Source: Marinomonas polaris DSM 16579 (GTDB lineage Bacteria > Pseudomonadota > Gammaproteobacteria > Pseudomonadales > Marinomonadaceae). Taken from it: 64,000 nt of DNA. Under the pieces are notes generated by a model, which did no database searches, was not told the origin of the DNA, and saw nothing but the letters and a program-made list of their open reading frames with translations. The position numbers were made by a program, and so were the translations under genes. This document shows, piece after piece, positions 25,685 to 35,382 of the stretch (the first letter of the stretch is position 1; each line of letters begins with the position of its first letter). The stretch is from positions 62,001 to 126,000 of the forward strand of contig NZ_FQVF01000010.1 of NCBI RefSeq assembly GCF_900129155.1, written 5' to 3'.

Positions 25685-25726
25685 GGCCCAATCACTTTTT
25701 TAGAAAAGTGATTGGGCCTTTTTTTG
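25685..25726 (+). terminator. Leader terminator (attenuator) before nasA
   Basis: GGCCCAATCACTTTT pairs perfectly with AAAAGTGATTGGGCC over 15 bp and is followed by seven T. It lies inside the leader, 35 bp before the nasA start, mirroring the attenuator before nrtA. Confidence 0.88.
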
Positions 25727-25760
25727 TTTTTAAAAAATATAAAAAGTGCGAGGAAGCTGC

Positions 25761-28460
25761 ATGACGGCAACAATGAAGACAGCAACAAGCGGGAAAACGA
25801 CCTGTCCATATTGTGGCGTTGGATGTGGCGTCACCTTAACGCTTCCATGCTCTACAAACGAAGCGGTTCCACCTGTTTCTGGCGATGAAGATCATCCTGC
25901 GAATTTTGGTCGTTTGTGTGTGAAAGGCAGCAGTCTTGCGCAAACCATTCAATCAGATGATCGCTTATTAACGCCCATGGTTGATGGTCATCCTGTTGCT
26001 TGGGAATCGGCTATTGAAACAGTGAGTGCGAAAATTGCTCAAGTCGTAAAAGATCATGGTCCTGATGCTTTTGCTTTTTATCTTTCTGGTCAGATTCTTA
26101 CTGAAGATTATTACGTGGCGAATAAACTCGCTAAAGGGTTTATCGGTACAGCCAACGTTGATACCAATTCTCGTTTGTGTATGGCATCTGCGGTGGTCGG
26201 CTACAAACGCGCTTTTGGCTCGGACACTGTTCCTTGTAATTATGAAGATCTCGAGCGCTGTGATTTACTTATTATGGTTGGATCAAATGCGGCTTGGACA
26301 CATCCGATTTTATATCAGCGAATTGCAGCAGCTAAACAGCAACGACCGAATATGAAAGTGGTGGTGATCGATCCACGAGAAACCGCGACTTGCGATATTG
26401 CGGATTTGCATTTGGCGATTAAGCCAGGAAGCGACGCGGCGATTTTTTCCTTTTTATTAAGTGATTCTGTTCAATCTGGCATTTTGGATGATGACTTTAT
26501 TGCGAACCACACCAATGGATTCGATCTCGCCTTGGCACAAGCGAATGAATCGACACTGAGTCTCTCTTTTACAGCTGATTTTTGTGCTGTTAGTGAGCAA
26601 GATTTAACAAGTTTAGCCTGCTGGTGGCGCGACACAGCAAAGACAATCACATTTTATTCTCAAGGGGTGAATCAGTCTTCGTCAGGTGTTGATAAATGCA
26701 ATGCGATTATTAATTGTCATTTGGCCACGGGGCGTATTGGCAAAGAAGGCGCTGGGCCTTTTTCTATTACTGGTCAGCCAAATGCTATGGGCGGGCGGGA
26801 AGTGGGTGGCTTGGCGAACCAGCTAGCTGCTCATATGGATTTCGCTACGCCAGGAGCGCTGGATCTGGTGCGGCGTTTTTGGCAAGCACCCAATATGGCA
26901 ACAGAAAATGGCTTGAAAGCTGTCGACTTATTTCAAGCCATGGAAGAGGGGAAAGTCAAGGTTGTGTGGATTATGTCGACCAATCCTATGGTGAGTTTGC
27001 CAGATACCGCTCAGGTTCGACGCGCGCTGGAAAAATGCGAGCTAGTGATTGTTAGTGATTGCAAAGCGCATACTGACACAACGGCCATGGCTGATGTGCT
27101 TTTTCCTGCAACAGGTTGGAGTGAAAAAGACGGTACGGTAACGAATTCGGAGCGACGTATTTCTCGTCAACGAGGTTTATTACCTGCAGTGGGTGATGCT
27201 AAACACGATTGGTGGGCGATTTGTGAAGTGGCAAAAAGTCTTGGTTTTTCTGCTGCTTTTTCATATCAAAATGTTCATGAGATCTTTGCTGAGCACGCGG
27301 CTTTATCGACGTTTGAAAACAATGGCAAGCGCGATTTCGATATTGGTCACTTTGCTCAGATAACCAAAGCTGAATACGACTCTTTGATACCAGTGCAATG
27401 GCCTGTGCCAAAAGGTCGGCCAGAAGGCACCAAGCGTATGTTTAAGGATGGGCGTTTTTTTACACCCGACGGTCGAGCACGATTTATTGCGATTACACCA
27501 AGTTTGCCAAAGAACCAAGCTTCACAAGAATGGCCTTTTACATTAAATACCGGACGAGTGCGAGATCAGTGGCATACCATGACAAGGACGGGAGATGCGG
27601 CGTCTTTGGCTAAGCATACCGCGCAACCTTATGTGGAAATTCATCCCAAAGATGCGAAACGTCTTGGTATCGAAGATAAAGCCTTGGTACGTCTTACTTC
27701 GCCTTACGGAGAGGTTTTGTTAAAAGCTAAACTGAGTCGAGCGGTTGCCTTTGCCAATGTATTTGCGCCTATTCATTGGACTCAACAATTTGCCAATGCG
27801 TCTGTGGTATCGAATCTTATCCCGCAAGTAGTTGATCCGTTATCAGGTCAGCCGGAATCAAAACATGCCCAGGTACAGCTCGAAGCAGTCACAGATATTT
27901 GTTATGGGGTGATTGTTTCGGCTGCACCACTTGTATTATCTGACTGTCTATATTGGTGCCAAGTGCCTTCCGAGCAAGGCTATCACTACGAAGTGGTTTG
28001 GCCTAATGGACAAACGCAAGCTTCGCTTAAATCGATAGATGTAGAACAGAGTCAAGATTCAGCTGAAAAAGCAGAATGGCTGGAGTATTCGAATCCGCTT
28101 ACACAGCAAATTCGATTGGCAAAACTGATTGACCAAACACTGACCTTGCTTGTGTATATGCATCCGCAACCTGAATCCATCATGGCTGATTGGTTAATCT
28201 CTAAGTTGGCGATAGATACGTCGTTATCAATACAAGATCGTTTGGCTATTTTGGTGGGCACTCCAGCAAACATTGAAGATAAAGGTGAGATTATTTGTTC
28301 TTGTTATCAAGTTGGCAGCAAGCAAATAGAAAAAGCGATTGCGTCAGGTGTTTGTTCTGTTGATGCGTTGGGAGTCAAGCTTAAATGTGGCACCAACTGC
28401 GGCTCTTGTCTTCCTGAATTAAAACGATTTATTCCCATTGTGACGGAGTTATCAGCATGA
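25761..28460 (+). CDS. nasA: Assimilatory nitrate reductase catalytic subunit
   Basis: NasA reduces nitrate to nitrite in the cytosol with a molybdopterin-guanine-dinucleotide centre. An in-frame GTG at 25746 exists but ATG at 25761 follows GAGGAAG, giving 899 residues. The N-terminal [4Fe-4S] site is Cys15, Cys18, Cys22 and Cys53 (CPYCGVGC...LC). The molybdopterin oxidoreductase domain follows, then the MoCo dinucleotide-binding domain (TGRVRDQWHTMTRTG, near 600), and at the C-terminus a BFD-type [2Fe-2S] domain (CSCYQVG...CGTNCGSC). No signal peptide, in line with an assimilatory enzyme. The next gene overlaps its stop. Confidence 0.96.
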   Translation: MTATMKTATSGKTTCPYCGVGCGVTLTLPCSTNEAVPPVSGDEDHPANFGRLCVKGSSLAQTIQSDDRLLTPMVDGHPVAWESAIETVSAKIAQVVKDHGPDAFAFYLSGQILTEDYYVANKLAKGFIGTANVDTNSRLCMASAVVGYKRAFGSDTVPCNYEDLERCDLLIMVGSNAAWTHPILYQRIAAAKQQRPNMKVVVIDPRETATCDIADLHLAIKPGSDAAIFSFLLSDSVQSGILDDDFIANHTNGFDLALAQANESTLSLSFTADFCAVSEQDLTSLACWWRDTAKTITFYSQGVNQSSSGVDKCNAIINCHLATGRIGKEGAGPFSITGQPNAMGGREVGGLANQLAAHMDFATPGALDLVRRFWQAPNMATENGLKAVDLFQAMEEGKVKVVWIMSTNPMVSLPDTAQVRRALEKCELVIVSDCKAHTDTTAMADVLFPATGWSEKDGTVTNSERRISRQRGLLPAVGDAKHDWWAICEVAKSLGFSAAFSYQNVHEIFAEHAALSTFENNGKRDFDIGHFAQITKAEYDSLIPVQWPVPKGRPEGTKRMFKDGRFFTPDGRARFIAITPSLPKNQASQEWPFTLNTGRVRDQWHTMTRTGDAASLAKHTAQPYVEIHPKDAKRLGIEDKALVRLTSPYGEVLLKAKLSRAVAFANVFAPIHWTQQFANASVVSNLIPQVVDPLSGQPESKHAQVQLEAVTDICYGVIVSAAPLVLSDCLYWCQVPSEQGYHYEVVWPNGQTQASLKSIDVEQSQDSAEKAEWLEYSNPLTQQIRLAKLIDQTLTLLVYMHPQPESIMADWLISKLAIDTSLSIQDRLAILVGTPANIEDKGEIICSCYQVGSKQIEKAIASGVCSVDALGVKLKCGTNCGSCLPELKRFIPIVTELSA

Positions 28461-29506
28461 CTGACAGAGCGACTACTAGTAAAGCAACTACTAGCACAAC
28501 CATCAGAATGAGTAACGACTTCACTCAATATGTAAAAATCTTAGGTCGTGGAAAGAAAGGCGCGCGCAGTCTAACATTGGAAGAAGCCGAGCACGCCATG
28601 AGTTTGATGTTATCCGGCAATGTAGCGCCAGAACAGTCGGGGGCTTTCTGGATGCTAATTCGGATACGAGAAGAGACTGTTGAAGAAACGGTTGGTTTTA
28701 CCAAAGCGACCAGGCAGTACTTATTAAAAAAACAACCTCTGGGCATAAACATCGATTTAGATTGGCCTGCTTATGCTGGCAAACGTAATGAATTGCCTTG
28801 GTTTTTACTAGCAGCTCTCGCGCTCGCTAATACGGGCGTGAATATTGTGATGCATGGCCATATGTTTGATGGGGAAAACCGAATGTATGTGGAGCATGCC
28901 ATCAGTAAATTGGGCTTGGTCGTATGTAATTCCAAGGGTCAGCTAAAACACGAGCTTGAGACAAGCCACTTTGCATATATGCCACTGGCTGAGATAGATG
29001 AATCGTTAGGCGCTATGATGGACCTTAAATATGTTTTGGGTTTACGTTCACCAGTAAATACTGTGGTGCGTATGATGAATCCGTTTTTTGCCAATAACAG
29101 TGTTCATGGTGTGTTTCACCGTGGTTATGATCAGTTGCATCTAGCTGCTTGCGAACAGTTAGGTGATGCGTCTGTGTTAGTATTTCGTGGTGGTAATGGT
29201 GAAGCAGAAGTAAATCCAGAACGAGATGTCACTTTAGGGAAATGGCAAGATGGTATGGCGACTTGGTCAGATTGGCCAAAGGCTGAGAAAGAGCATAAGC
29301 GATTAAAAGATAATTTAGATCTGTCTCGATTGACAGATCATTGGCGCGGTGATCAGCTTGATCAGTTTGGTGGGCAAGCTGTGCGACAAACCGTTGCGTC
29401 AGTGGCAGGGCTTCTTTATGGCGTTTCGTCTCATGAAGAGTGCCTTGTTTTGGCTGATGATATATGGGCTAGAAGAGATAAAGGGTATTTTGATTCGATT
29501 TTGTAG
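28457..29506 (+). CDS. TrpD2/YbiB-like phosphoribosyltransferase-fold protein
   Basis: A 349-residue protein of the anthranilate phosphoribosyltransferase fold (glycosyl transferase family 3). It resembles YbiB/TrpD2 rather than true TrpD: the glycine-rich PRPP loop of TrpD (GTGGD) is not seen where expected, between residues 95 and 115. E. coli YbiB binds nucleic acid and has no TrpD activity. Its ATG overlaps the nasA stop (ATGA); a later ATG at 28508 is possible, as the first 17 residues are Thr-rich and unlike the family. It lies inside the nasA operon before mobA, an association seen in other nitrate clusters, for which I know no explanation. Confidence 0.82.
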   Translation: MTDRATTSKATTSTTIRMSNDFTQYVKILGRGKKGARSLTLEEAEHAMSLMLSGNVAPEQSGAFWMLIRIREETVEETVGFTKATRQYLLKKQPLGINIDLDWPAYAGKRNELPWFLLAALALANTGVNIVMHGHMFDGENRMYVEHAISKLGLVVCNSKGQLKHELETSHFAYMPLAEIDESLGAMMDLKYVLGLRSPVNTVVRMMNPFFANNSVHGVFHRGYDQLHLAACEQLGDASVLVFRGGNGEAEVNPERDVTLGKWQDGMATWSDWPKAEKEHKRLKDNLDLSRLTDHWRGDQLDQFGGQAVRQTVASVAGLLYGVSSHEECLVLADDIWARRDKGYFDSIL

Positions 29507-29520
29507 AAAGAGAAAGTGAT

Positions 29521-30096
29521 ATGGCGTTTATATCCTTATCGGCGGCGGTGTTAGCTGGTGGAAAAGCAGAGCGAATGTCGCGTCAGGACAAAGGTTTGCT
29601 GTTGTTTCAGAATGAGCCTATGGCCTTGTCAGTAGGGCGAGCTTTACAGCAGGTTGCTGAAAGAGTGTTTATTAATGCCAACCGAAATTTTGAAGCTTAT
29701 GCAAAGCTTGGTTATGAAGTAGTTGTCGATGAGCTATGTCATCAAGGAAAAGGGCCTTTGTCTGGCTTATTAACTTGTTTGGCCTTTGCTAAAACATCGC
29801 ATTTATTGATCTCACCTTGCGATACGCCTCGCATTAGCTGTGAAGCTTTTGCAAAACTAAAAGAAGCCAGCTTATTGTCACCAGAGAGAATCTATTATTT
29901 AAGAGGAACTTCGGGGGCTCATCCTTTGCATGCTATCTTACCTGTTGAAACTGCGTTTGCTGCCCTTAAGTGCTTTTTAGGAGAGGGGCAACGTTACAGC
30001 GTATTAGGCTTTTATGATATGTTTGGTTGTCAGTCTGTTGCTTGGGACAATGCTGCAGAGTTACTCAATGTTAATACACCTGACGAGTTGGCCTAA
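29521..30096 (+). CDS. mobA: Molybdenum cofactor guanylyltransferase
   Basis: MobA joins GMP to molybdopterin to form the bis-MGD cofactor required by NasA. The 191-residue protein has the nucleotidyltransferase signature at about 11-30 (LAGGKAERMSRQDKGLLLF), the SGLLTCLAFA segment near 80 and a metal-binding SPCDTPRIS near 99-107. Start ATG at 29521, 14 bp after the previous stop. Its place at the end of the nasA operon couples cofactor supply to reductase synthesis. Confidence 0.92.
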   Translation: MAFISLSAAVLAGGKAERMSRQDKGLLLFQNEPMALSVGRALQQVAERVFINANRNFEAYAKLGYEVVVDELCHQGKGPLSGLLTCLAFAKTSHLLISPCDTPRISCEAFAKLKEASLLSPERIYYLRGTSGAHPLHAILPVETAFAALKCFLGEGQRYSVLGFYDMFGCQSVAWDNAAELLNVNTPDELA

Positions 30097-30122
30097 GCTC
30101 TGCTTATGTTGGTATGTATCTC

Positions 30123-30863
30123 TTAGGATTGGCTCATGGATTCGATATCTAGGCGATAAGACTCACCGTCTTCTTTATGCTCCATTTTGACCAGTAAATA
30201 GTCAAATTTTGGCACAAACCAAAAAGAGGTTCTTTTACCTTTTTCTAGATTATCGGTTCTGATGATTTTAATTGCAGAGACTCGGCCAAGCTTAGTGTCG
30301 ATGGTTTCCATTTTTTCACGTTCAAAGCGCCAGTTTTTAATGTAACCGCCATCGGCAATCTGATAGTCGAATTCGTTTTTACCCATTTTGAGATCTTGTC
30401 TAACTTGCAACTGAATAGATAGTTTGTCTAATGTTTTGGGTGGTATCGTAAGGTTCCAAGGTTTGTCTTTTACATCATTATGGACAAGCTTGTTTTCCCA
30501 ATCAAAAGTGAGTACCGCGCTTCTTTTTTTTCCTAGAGCCGAGCTATGATATTCGTATTTGGCAGGAATTATTTGATGGTCTTCAACGTAGAAAATTGAT
30601 GATTCATTAAGCGAGGCGATCATGCTGTCTGCTGTAAATACAAACTGCCACGAATTGTCTGTTTTTTTAGATAAGGTCTGTTTGCCTTCCACTTTTAGGC
30701 TAATGCCTTTTTTCCAGATTGTGCTGTAAACAGCAGAGTAAGGTTTCAGGAAGGTTTCTTGTGGTTTTGTTTCAGTAGCATTTGCTTTTATTGAAGAAAA
30801 AGAAAGTATGGGAATACTCATAAAAATGGCCATTAAAAACATTGGAATTTTACGAGTTCTCAT
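30123..30863 (-). CDS. DUF3108 periplasmic protein
   Basis: A 246-residue protein with an N-terminal signal peptide (hydrophobic core about 7-24, cleavage likely near NANATE). The mature part is beta-rich with alternating hydrophobics, for example FLKPYSAVYSTIWKKGISLKVEG and the ending SFWFVPKFDYLLVKMEHKEDG, which matches DUF3108. Function unknown; related proteins sit next to purN in pseudomonads as here. It follows purN by 13 bp. Confidence 0.85.
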   Translation of the reverse strand: MRTRKIPMFLMAIFMSIPILSFSSIKANATETKPQETFLKPYSAVYSTIWKKGISLKVEGKQTLSKKTDNSWQFVFTADSMIASLNESSIFYVEDHQIIPAKYEYHSSALGKKRSAVLTFDWENKLVHNDVKDKPWNLTIPPKTLDKLSIQLQVRQDLKMGKNEFDYQIADGGYIKNWRFEREKMETIDTKLGRVSAIKIIRTDNLEKGKRTSFWFVPKFDYLLVKMEHKEDGESYRLDIESMSQS

Positions 30864-30876
30864 ACTTTCTCCTACA

Positions 30877-31530
30877 TCATGTTAGTGCTTCGTTATATAA
30901 AATGCCGCTTTCAGGCAGTGCATTCTTATCAAAAAAAGCCTTTCCGTCATGGAATGTTAATCTTTCTTCACTGAACCATTTAACCGCTAGTGGGTAGATA
31001 ATATGTTCTAAACAGTGAACTTTACTAGCTAAAGTTTCTGCTGTTTCTTCTTGCGCTATTACTGTACTCGCTTGAAGAATAACAGCGCCAGCATCTAGTT
31101 CTGGACTAACAAAGTGTACCGATACTCCATGCTCTTTTTCGTTTGCATCAATAGCACGCTGATGCGTATTTAAGCCTTTGTACTTTGGAAGCAAAGAAGG
31201 GTGAATGTTTAGCATTCTACCTTCAAAATGTTTCGCAAAGGTTTCAGTTAGAATACGCATAAAACCAGCGAGAACAACCAATTTTGGTTGGTATTGATCG
31301 ATAAGCGCTTGCAGCTCAGTATCAAATTCTTCTCGACTATCAAACGACTTATGATTAAGTGTGTGCGTTGGAATGCCTGCTAGCTTGGCACGCTCTAAAC
31401 CATAAGCTTCTGCTTTGTTGCTAATAACAGCGCAGATCTTGATATTGAGTAGTCCTTGCAAGCTTTGATCTATCAAAGCTTGCAAGTTGCTGCCGCTGCC
31501 AGAAATTAAGACAACGATCGGATAACTCAT
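30877..31530 (-). CDS. purN: Phosphoribosylglycinamide formyltransferase
   Basis: PurN formylates GAR with 10-formyltetrahydrofolate in purine synthesis. The 217-residue length is normal. Phosphate-binding [11 protein letters not shown] is at about 10-20; the folate and catalytic region reads [22 protein letters not shown] around 105-128, with the catalytic Asn, His and, further on, Asp (ELDAGAVI). The ATG overlaps the purM stop by 4 bp (31527-31530). Confidence 0.96.
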   Translation of the reverse strand: MSYPIVVLISGSGSNLQALIDQSLQGLLNIKICAVISNKAEAYGLERAKLAGIPTHTLNHKSFDSREEFDTELQALIDQYQPKLVVLAGFMRILTETFAKHFEGRMLNIHPSLLPKYKGLNTHQRAIDANEKEHGVSVHFVSPELDAGAVILQASTVIAQEETAETLASKVHCLEHIIYPLAVKWFSEERLTFHDGKAFFDKNALPESGILYNEALT

Positions 31531-32585
31531 GCCTGCGTTTCTAGATCAGAGATTAAAACCTCTTTTCCGCCGTTGCGAGGGCAAATGTCACCGATGATCC
31601 AAGCATTTTCACCTTCAGCTTTCAGAATGGCCAATGCCTCGTCTGCTTTTGCTGCATCAATAGAAAGTACCATGCCGACACCGCAGTTTAAAACACGGTA
31701 CATTTCTTCTTGCTTAACATTTCCTTGTTCTTGCAACCAATCAAACACAGCAGGACGTTTCCAGCTAGTTGCGTCGATACGAGCTGCTGCATCTTCAGGA
31801 AGAACGCGAGGTATATTTTCAAGTAAGCCGCCACCAGTAATGTGAGCTAGTGCATTCACAGAAATGGATTCCATTAACTTAAGAATGGATTTGACGTAAA
31901 TACGAGTTGGCTCCATTAGCGCATCTTTCAAAGCAACACCGTCGATATCTTGATTAAGATCCGCTTTGCTTACTTCAAGGATTTTACGAATAAGTGAGTA
32001 GCCGTTTGAATGTGGGCCAGATGAGCCTAAAGCAATCAATTTGTCGCCAGCTTTTACTTTGCTGCCGTCAATGATGTTTTCTTCTTCAACCACGCCAACA
32101 CAAAAGCCAGCTAGATCGTAATCGCCGTCATGGTACATGCCAGGCATTTCGGCGGTTTCACCACCAACAAGTGCACAGCCTGCTTGTAGGCAGCCTTCAC
32201 CAATGCCTGTCACAACGTTTGCAGCCACATCAACATCTAGCTTGCCAGTTGCGTAGTAATCTAGGAATAATAGTGGCTCAGCACCAGCTACTACTAGATC
32301 GTTAACGCACATAGCGACGAGGTCGATACCAATAGTGTCATGTTGGTTAAGGTCCATTGCTAGACGAAGCTTAGTACCAACACCATCGGTGCCAGAAACA
32401 AGAATGGGTTTTTTGTATTTTGTTGGAAGACGTGTCAAAGCACCAAATCCACCCAGACCACCCATTACTTCAGGGCGACGAGTTTTTTTGCTTACGCCTT
32501 TAATACGTTCAACAAGTTGATTGCCTGCGTTGATATCAACGCCTGCGTCTTTATAACTAATGGATGGTTTATCCGACTTGGTCAT
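31527..32585 (-). CDS. purM: Phosphoribosylformylglycinamidine cyclo-ligase
   Basis: PurM closes the imidazole ring of AIR with ATP. The 352-residue protein begins [22 protein letters not shown], the standard family N-terminus, and shows [14 protein letters not shown] near 65-78, [10 protein letters not shown] near 109, [11 protein letters not shown] near 142-152 and [15 protein letters not shown] near 190. First gene of purM-purN-DUF3108, divergent from the DUF2066 gene with a 116-bp spacer. No PurR-type operator was recognised there. Confidence 0.96.
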   Translation of the reverse strand: MTKSDKPSISYKDAGVDINAGNQLVERIKGVSKKTRRPEVMGGLGGFGALTRLPTKYKKPILVSGTDGVGTKLRLAMDLNQHDTIGIDLVAMCVNDLVVAGAEPLLFLDYYATGKLDVDVAANVVTGIGEGCLQAGCALVGGETAEMPGMYHDGDYDLAGFCVGVVEEENIIDGSKVKAGDKLIALGSSGPHSNGYSLIRKILEVSKADLNQDIDGVALKDALMEPTRIYVKSILKLMESISVNALAHITGGGLLENIPRVLPEDAAARIDATSWKRPAVFDWLQEQGNVKQEEMYRVLNCGVGMVLSIDAAKADEALAILKAEGENAWIIGDICPRNGGKEVLISDLETQA

Positions 32586-32701
32586 TGCCTATGCCTTATC
32601 ATGGTACGAGGAAAAAAAGGCATTTTAGCATAGTGGCGCATTAGGGCTATGGTTCTTTGCAATTAAGACAGTAGAATAGGCAAATAAACGAAGGAAGGGT
32701 T

Positions 32702-33787
32702 ATGAATTCTCGTATATTTTTACTACTAATCAGTGTTTTTTGTATTTCGCCAGCCAATGCTGTCCCTGTTCAGGGGCTTTATAGTGCTGAAATTAACTTG
32801 CCAGTGACGCAATCTGAGGCACAAATGCTAAATGAAGCATTTGGTTTGGCTGCTGAAGATGTGCTGATAAAAGTATCGGGCGATAAAAATGCCATTACTG
32901 GTGATCTGTTGGAGCAAGCTAAAAAGAAAGCGCCAACTTGGGTGGCGCAGCATTCTGTTGCATCGCTTAGCGAGTTGTTGCCTTCAGATGATGGGCTGGT
33001 TCCTGGTAAGCAAGTTAAAGTGACTTTCTATCAAGAATCTATTGATGGCTTTTTGTCGCAGAGTAACTTGCCAGTTTGGGGTGATAATCGACCTTCTGTC
33101 TTAGTTTGGTTGGTAAATGAAAATAATGGCGTTAGGGCTCTGTCTGGTTCAAAAGAGCCATCTGATGCATTAAATAAATTAGCACAATCTACAAGTAAAA
33201 TAGGTGTGCCTATCTATGCACCTTTGCTTGATGATGTTGATAAAAGAAGTCTTTCTGCATCAGATGTTTGGGGTTTCTTTGAAGACAGCATAATGAATGC
33301 AAGTAAGCGTTATCAGACAGATTCTGTGGCTGCTTTGAGAATAAGTAATTACGCAGGTCAAGTTGGTGGTAATTTGCTGGTGTTGTTAAAAAATGGTGAG
33401 ACAGAGCGATTTGTTTTACGTGGTGAGAATCTTAATGATTTAATTGATCAAGCGAGCGCATATTTGGCTAAAGCTTTTTCTTCTCGTTATGCTTCAGTAC
33501 GTAATAGTGGCTCAGCTAGCAAGATTAATATTCAAGTGGTAGGTGTTACTAACTACAGCATTATGAATAAAGTGCAGTCCTATTTAGAAAGTATAGGTGT
33601 AGTTCGCGATGTAACTTTGGTCCAAGTGGATGGTGAAAAAATAGAGTTTTCGATTGAAATTGATGGTGACAAGCAAAAATTGTTTAACAGTATATCGCTG
33701 AGTCGGTTGTTAATTAATGCGCCGTTAAATGCTTTAGATCCTGATGCAAATCGAGTTGTGTCTTATCAATATAGTGGAGTGAATTAA
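32702..33787 (+). CDS. DUF2066 periplasmic protein
   Basis: A 361-residue protein with a signal peptide (about 1-20, cleavage after PANA). The pattern VPVQGLYSAEINLPVTQSEA and the later LNEAFGLAAEDVLIKVSGDKN are typical of DUF2066, a family found next to purM in many gammaproteobacteria. Function unknown. Start ATG follows GAAGGAAGG. The next gene starts at the base after its stop, so they are co-transcribed. Confidence 0.86.
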   Translation: MNSRIFLLLISVFCISPANAVPVQGLYSAEINLPVTQSEAQMLNEAFGLAAEDVLIKVSGDKNAITGDLLEQAKKKAPTWVAQHSVASLSELLPSDDGLVPGKQVKVTFYQESIDGFLSQSNLPVWGDNRPSVLVWLVNENNGVRALSGSKEPSDALNKLAQSTSKIGVPIYAPLLDDVDKRSLSASDVWGFFEDSIMNASKRYQTDSVAALRISNYAGQVGGNLLVLLKNGETERFVLRGENLNDLIDQASAYLAKAFSSRYASVRNSGSASKINIQVVGVTNYSIMNKVQSYLESIGVVRDVTLVQVDGEKIEFSIEIDGDKQKLFNSISLSRLLINAPLNALDPDANRVVSYQYSGVN

Positions 33788-34018
33788 ATGACAGATCTAT
33801 TGGATGAAAAAGTTATAGAGCGAGATTTTTTTGCTCGTCCAGTGGAGGAGCAAGGCGATTTCTTAGCACAAACTTGGTGTAATCACTGTATGGAAGTGGA
33901 CTTAGGTATGACTAACCCTAAGGAGTTTGAAAGTGAAGATAGAGTTTGGATAGAAGGTGATTGTGTTAAGTGTGGTAATTCGACTGTGACTGAAATAGTT
34001 GAAGACGATGAAGAATAA
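33788..34018 (+). CDS. Small zinc-ribbon protein of unknown function
   Basis: A 76-residue acidic protein with two Cys-x2-Cys pairs, Cys31/Cys34 (WCNHC) and Cys59/Cys62 (DCVKC), spaced as in a zinc ribbon. The C-terminus is a run of acidic residues. I do not recognise a named family. It begins directly after the DUF2066 stop and ends before a terminator. Likely real because of the tight coupling, good codon pattern and conserved-looking cysteines. Confidence 0.7.
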   Translation: MTDLLDEKVIERDFFARPVEEQGDFLAQTWCNHCMEVDLGMTNPKEFESEDRVWIEGDCVKCGNSTVTEIVEDDEE

Positions 34019-34049
34019 CGCTTAGTTCTAAAGCAAAATTTAGACATAA

Positions 34050-34080
34050 AAAACCGCGCTTATTGGCGCGGTTTTTTTTA
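34050..34080. terminator. Bidirectional terminator between the zinc-ribbon gene and gltA
   Basis: ACCGCGC and GCGCGGT form a GC-rich stem around TTATTG, flanked by an A run on the left and eight T on the right, so it can serve both converging genes. Confidence 0.88.
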
Positions 34081-34098
34081 ATGCATTAGTCTAATGAA

Positions 34099-35382
34099 TT
34101 ATTTTTTAACAGGGTAATCGCGTTTAGGCTTACCAATATATAATTGACGAGGGCGGCCAATTTTATATGGTCCACTGATCATTTCGTTCCAATGAGAGAT
34201 CCAGCCAATGGTACGAGACATAGCAAAAATCACAGTAAACATACTGGACGGAATGCCAATTGCTTTCATAATGATGCCTGAATAGAAATCCACGTTAGGG
34301 TAAAGCTTACGCTCTACAAAGTATGGATCTTCTAGTGCAATTTGCTCAAGGCGTTTTGCAATTTTTAGCAATGGATCATCAGACTGACCTAATTCTGCCA
34401 ATACTTGGTCACAGGTTTCGCGCATAACTTTTGCACGTGGGTCAAAGTTTTTGTAAACACGATGACCGAAGCCCATCAATCTGAATGGATCATTTTTATC
34501 CTTTGCTTTAGCAATATATTCATCGATATTTTCAACATCACCGATTTCTTCTAGCATTGTCAGTACAGCTTCATTGGCGCCGCCATGAGCAGGCCCCCAA
34601 AGTGTTGCAATGCCCGCTGCAATACAAGCAAACGGGTTAGCGCCAGATGAACCAGCTAAACGTACAGTAGATGTAGATGCGTTCTGTTCATGATCCGCAT
34701 GAAGAATGAAAATTCTGTCCATTGCTTTAGCAAAAACAGGATTAACTTTATAGTCTTCACAAGGCGTTGCAAACATCATATACAAGAAGTTCTCGGCATA
34801 AGATAGGTCGTTACGTGGGTACATAACAGGCTGATCTTTCGAGTACTTGTAACAGATCGATGCCAAAGTCGGCATTTTAGAAATTAGGCGAAAAGCCGCA
34901 ATTTCACGATGCTTCGGATTGGTGATATCCATATGGTCTTGGTAAAAGGCTGATAATGCACCCACTAGGCCGCACATAATAGCCATAGGGTGAGCATCAT
35001 TTCTAAAGCCTTCGATGAATTTGTGCATCGATTGGTTCACCATAGTGTGCTTGCCAACCGTTTTTTCGAATTCGGCTTTTTGATCTTTATCAGGAAGCTC
35101 CCCATAAAGTAACAAATAGCATGTCTCTAGGTAATCTGAGTGTTCTGCAAGTTGGGCGATTGGGTAGCCACGATGCAAAAGGATTCCAGCGTCTCCATCT
35201 ATGAACGTAATAGAGGATTCACAAGAGCCGGTAGACATAAAGCCTGGATCGTAGGTGAATACACCGTTAGCGCCTAGGCCTCGAACGTCGATAACGTCTG
35301 TGCCTAAAGTGCCTGAAAGAACAGGAAGTTCGATAGTTTTATCGATCCCGTCCACTTTGAGTGTCGCTTTTTTATCAGCCAT
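34099..35382 (-). CDS. gltA: Citrate synthase
   Basis: Type II (hexameric) citrate synthase, 427 residues, first step of the TCA cycle. The catalytic residues are His266 ([10 protein letters not shown]), His307 ([13 protein letters not shown]) and Asp365 (NVDFYSG), equivalent to E. coli His264, His305 and Asp362. The N-terminal extension with the beta-rich domain seen in NADH-regulated enzymes is present. It diverges from the sdh-suc operon across a 571-bp gap. Confidence 0.97.
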   Translation of the reverse strand: MADKKATLKVDGIDKTIELPVLSGTLGTDVIDVRGLGANGVFTYDPGFMSTGSCESSITFIDGDAGILLHRGYPIAQLAEHSDYLETCYLLLYGELPDKDQKAEFEKTVGKHTMVNQSMHKFIEGFRNDAHPMAIMCGLVGALSAFYQDHMDITNPKHREIAAFRLISKMPTLASICYKYSKDQPVMYPRNDLSYAENFLYMMFATPCEDYKVNPVFAKAMDRIFILHADHEQNASTSTVRLAGSSGANPFACIAAGIATLWGPAHGGANEAVLTMLEEIGDVENIDEYIAKAKDKNDPFRLMGFGHRVYKNFDPRAKVMRETCDQVLAELGQSDDPLLKIAKRLEQIALEDPYFVERKLYPNVDFYSGIIMKAIGIPSSMFTVIFAMSRTIGWISHWNEMISGPYKIGRPRQLYIGKPKRDYPVKK

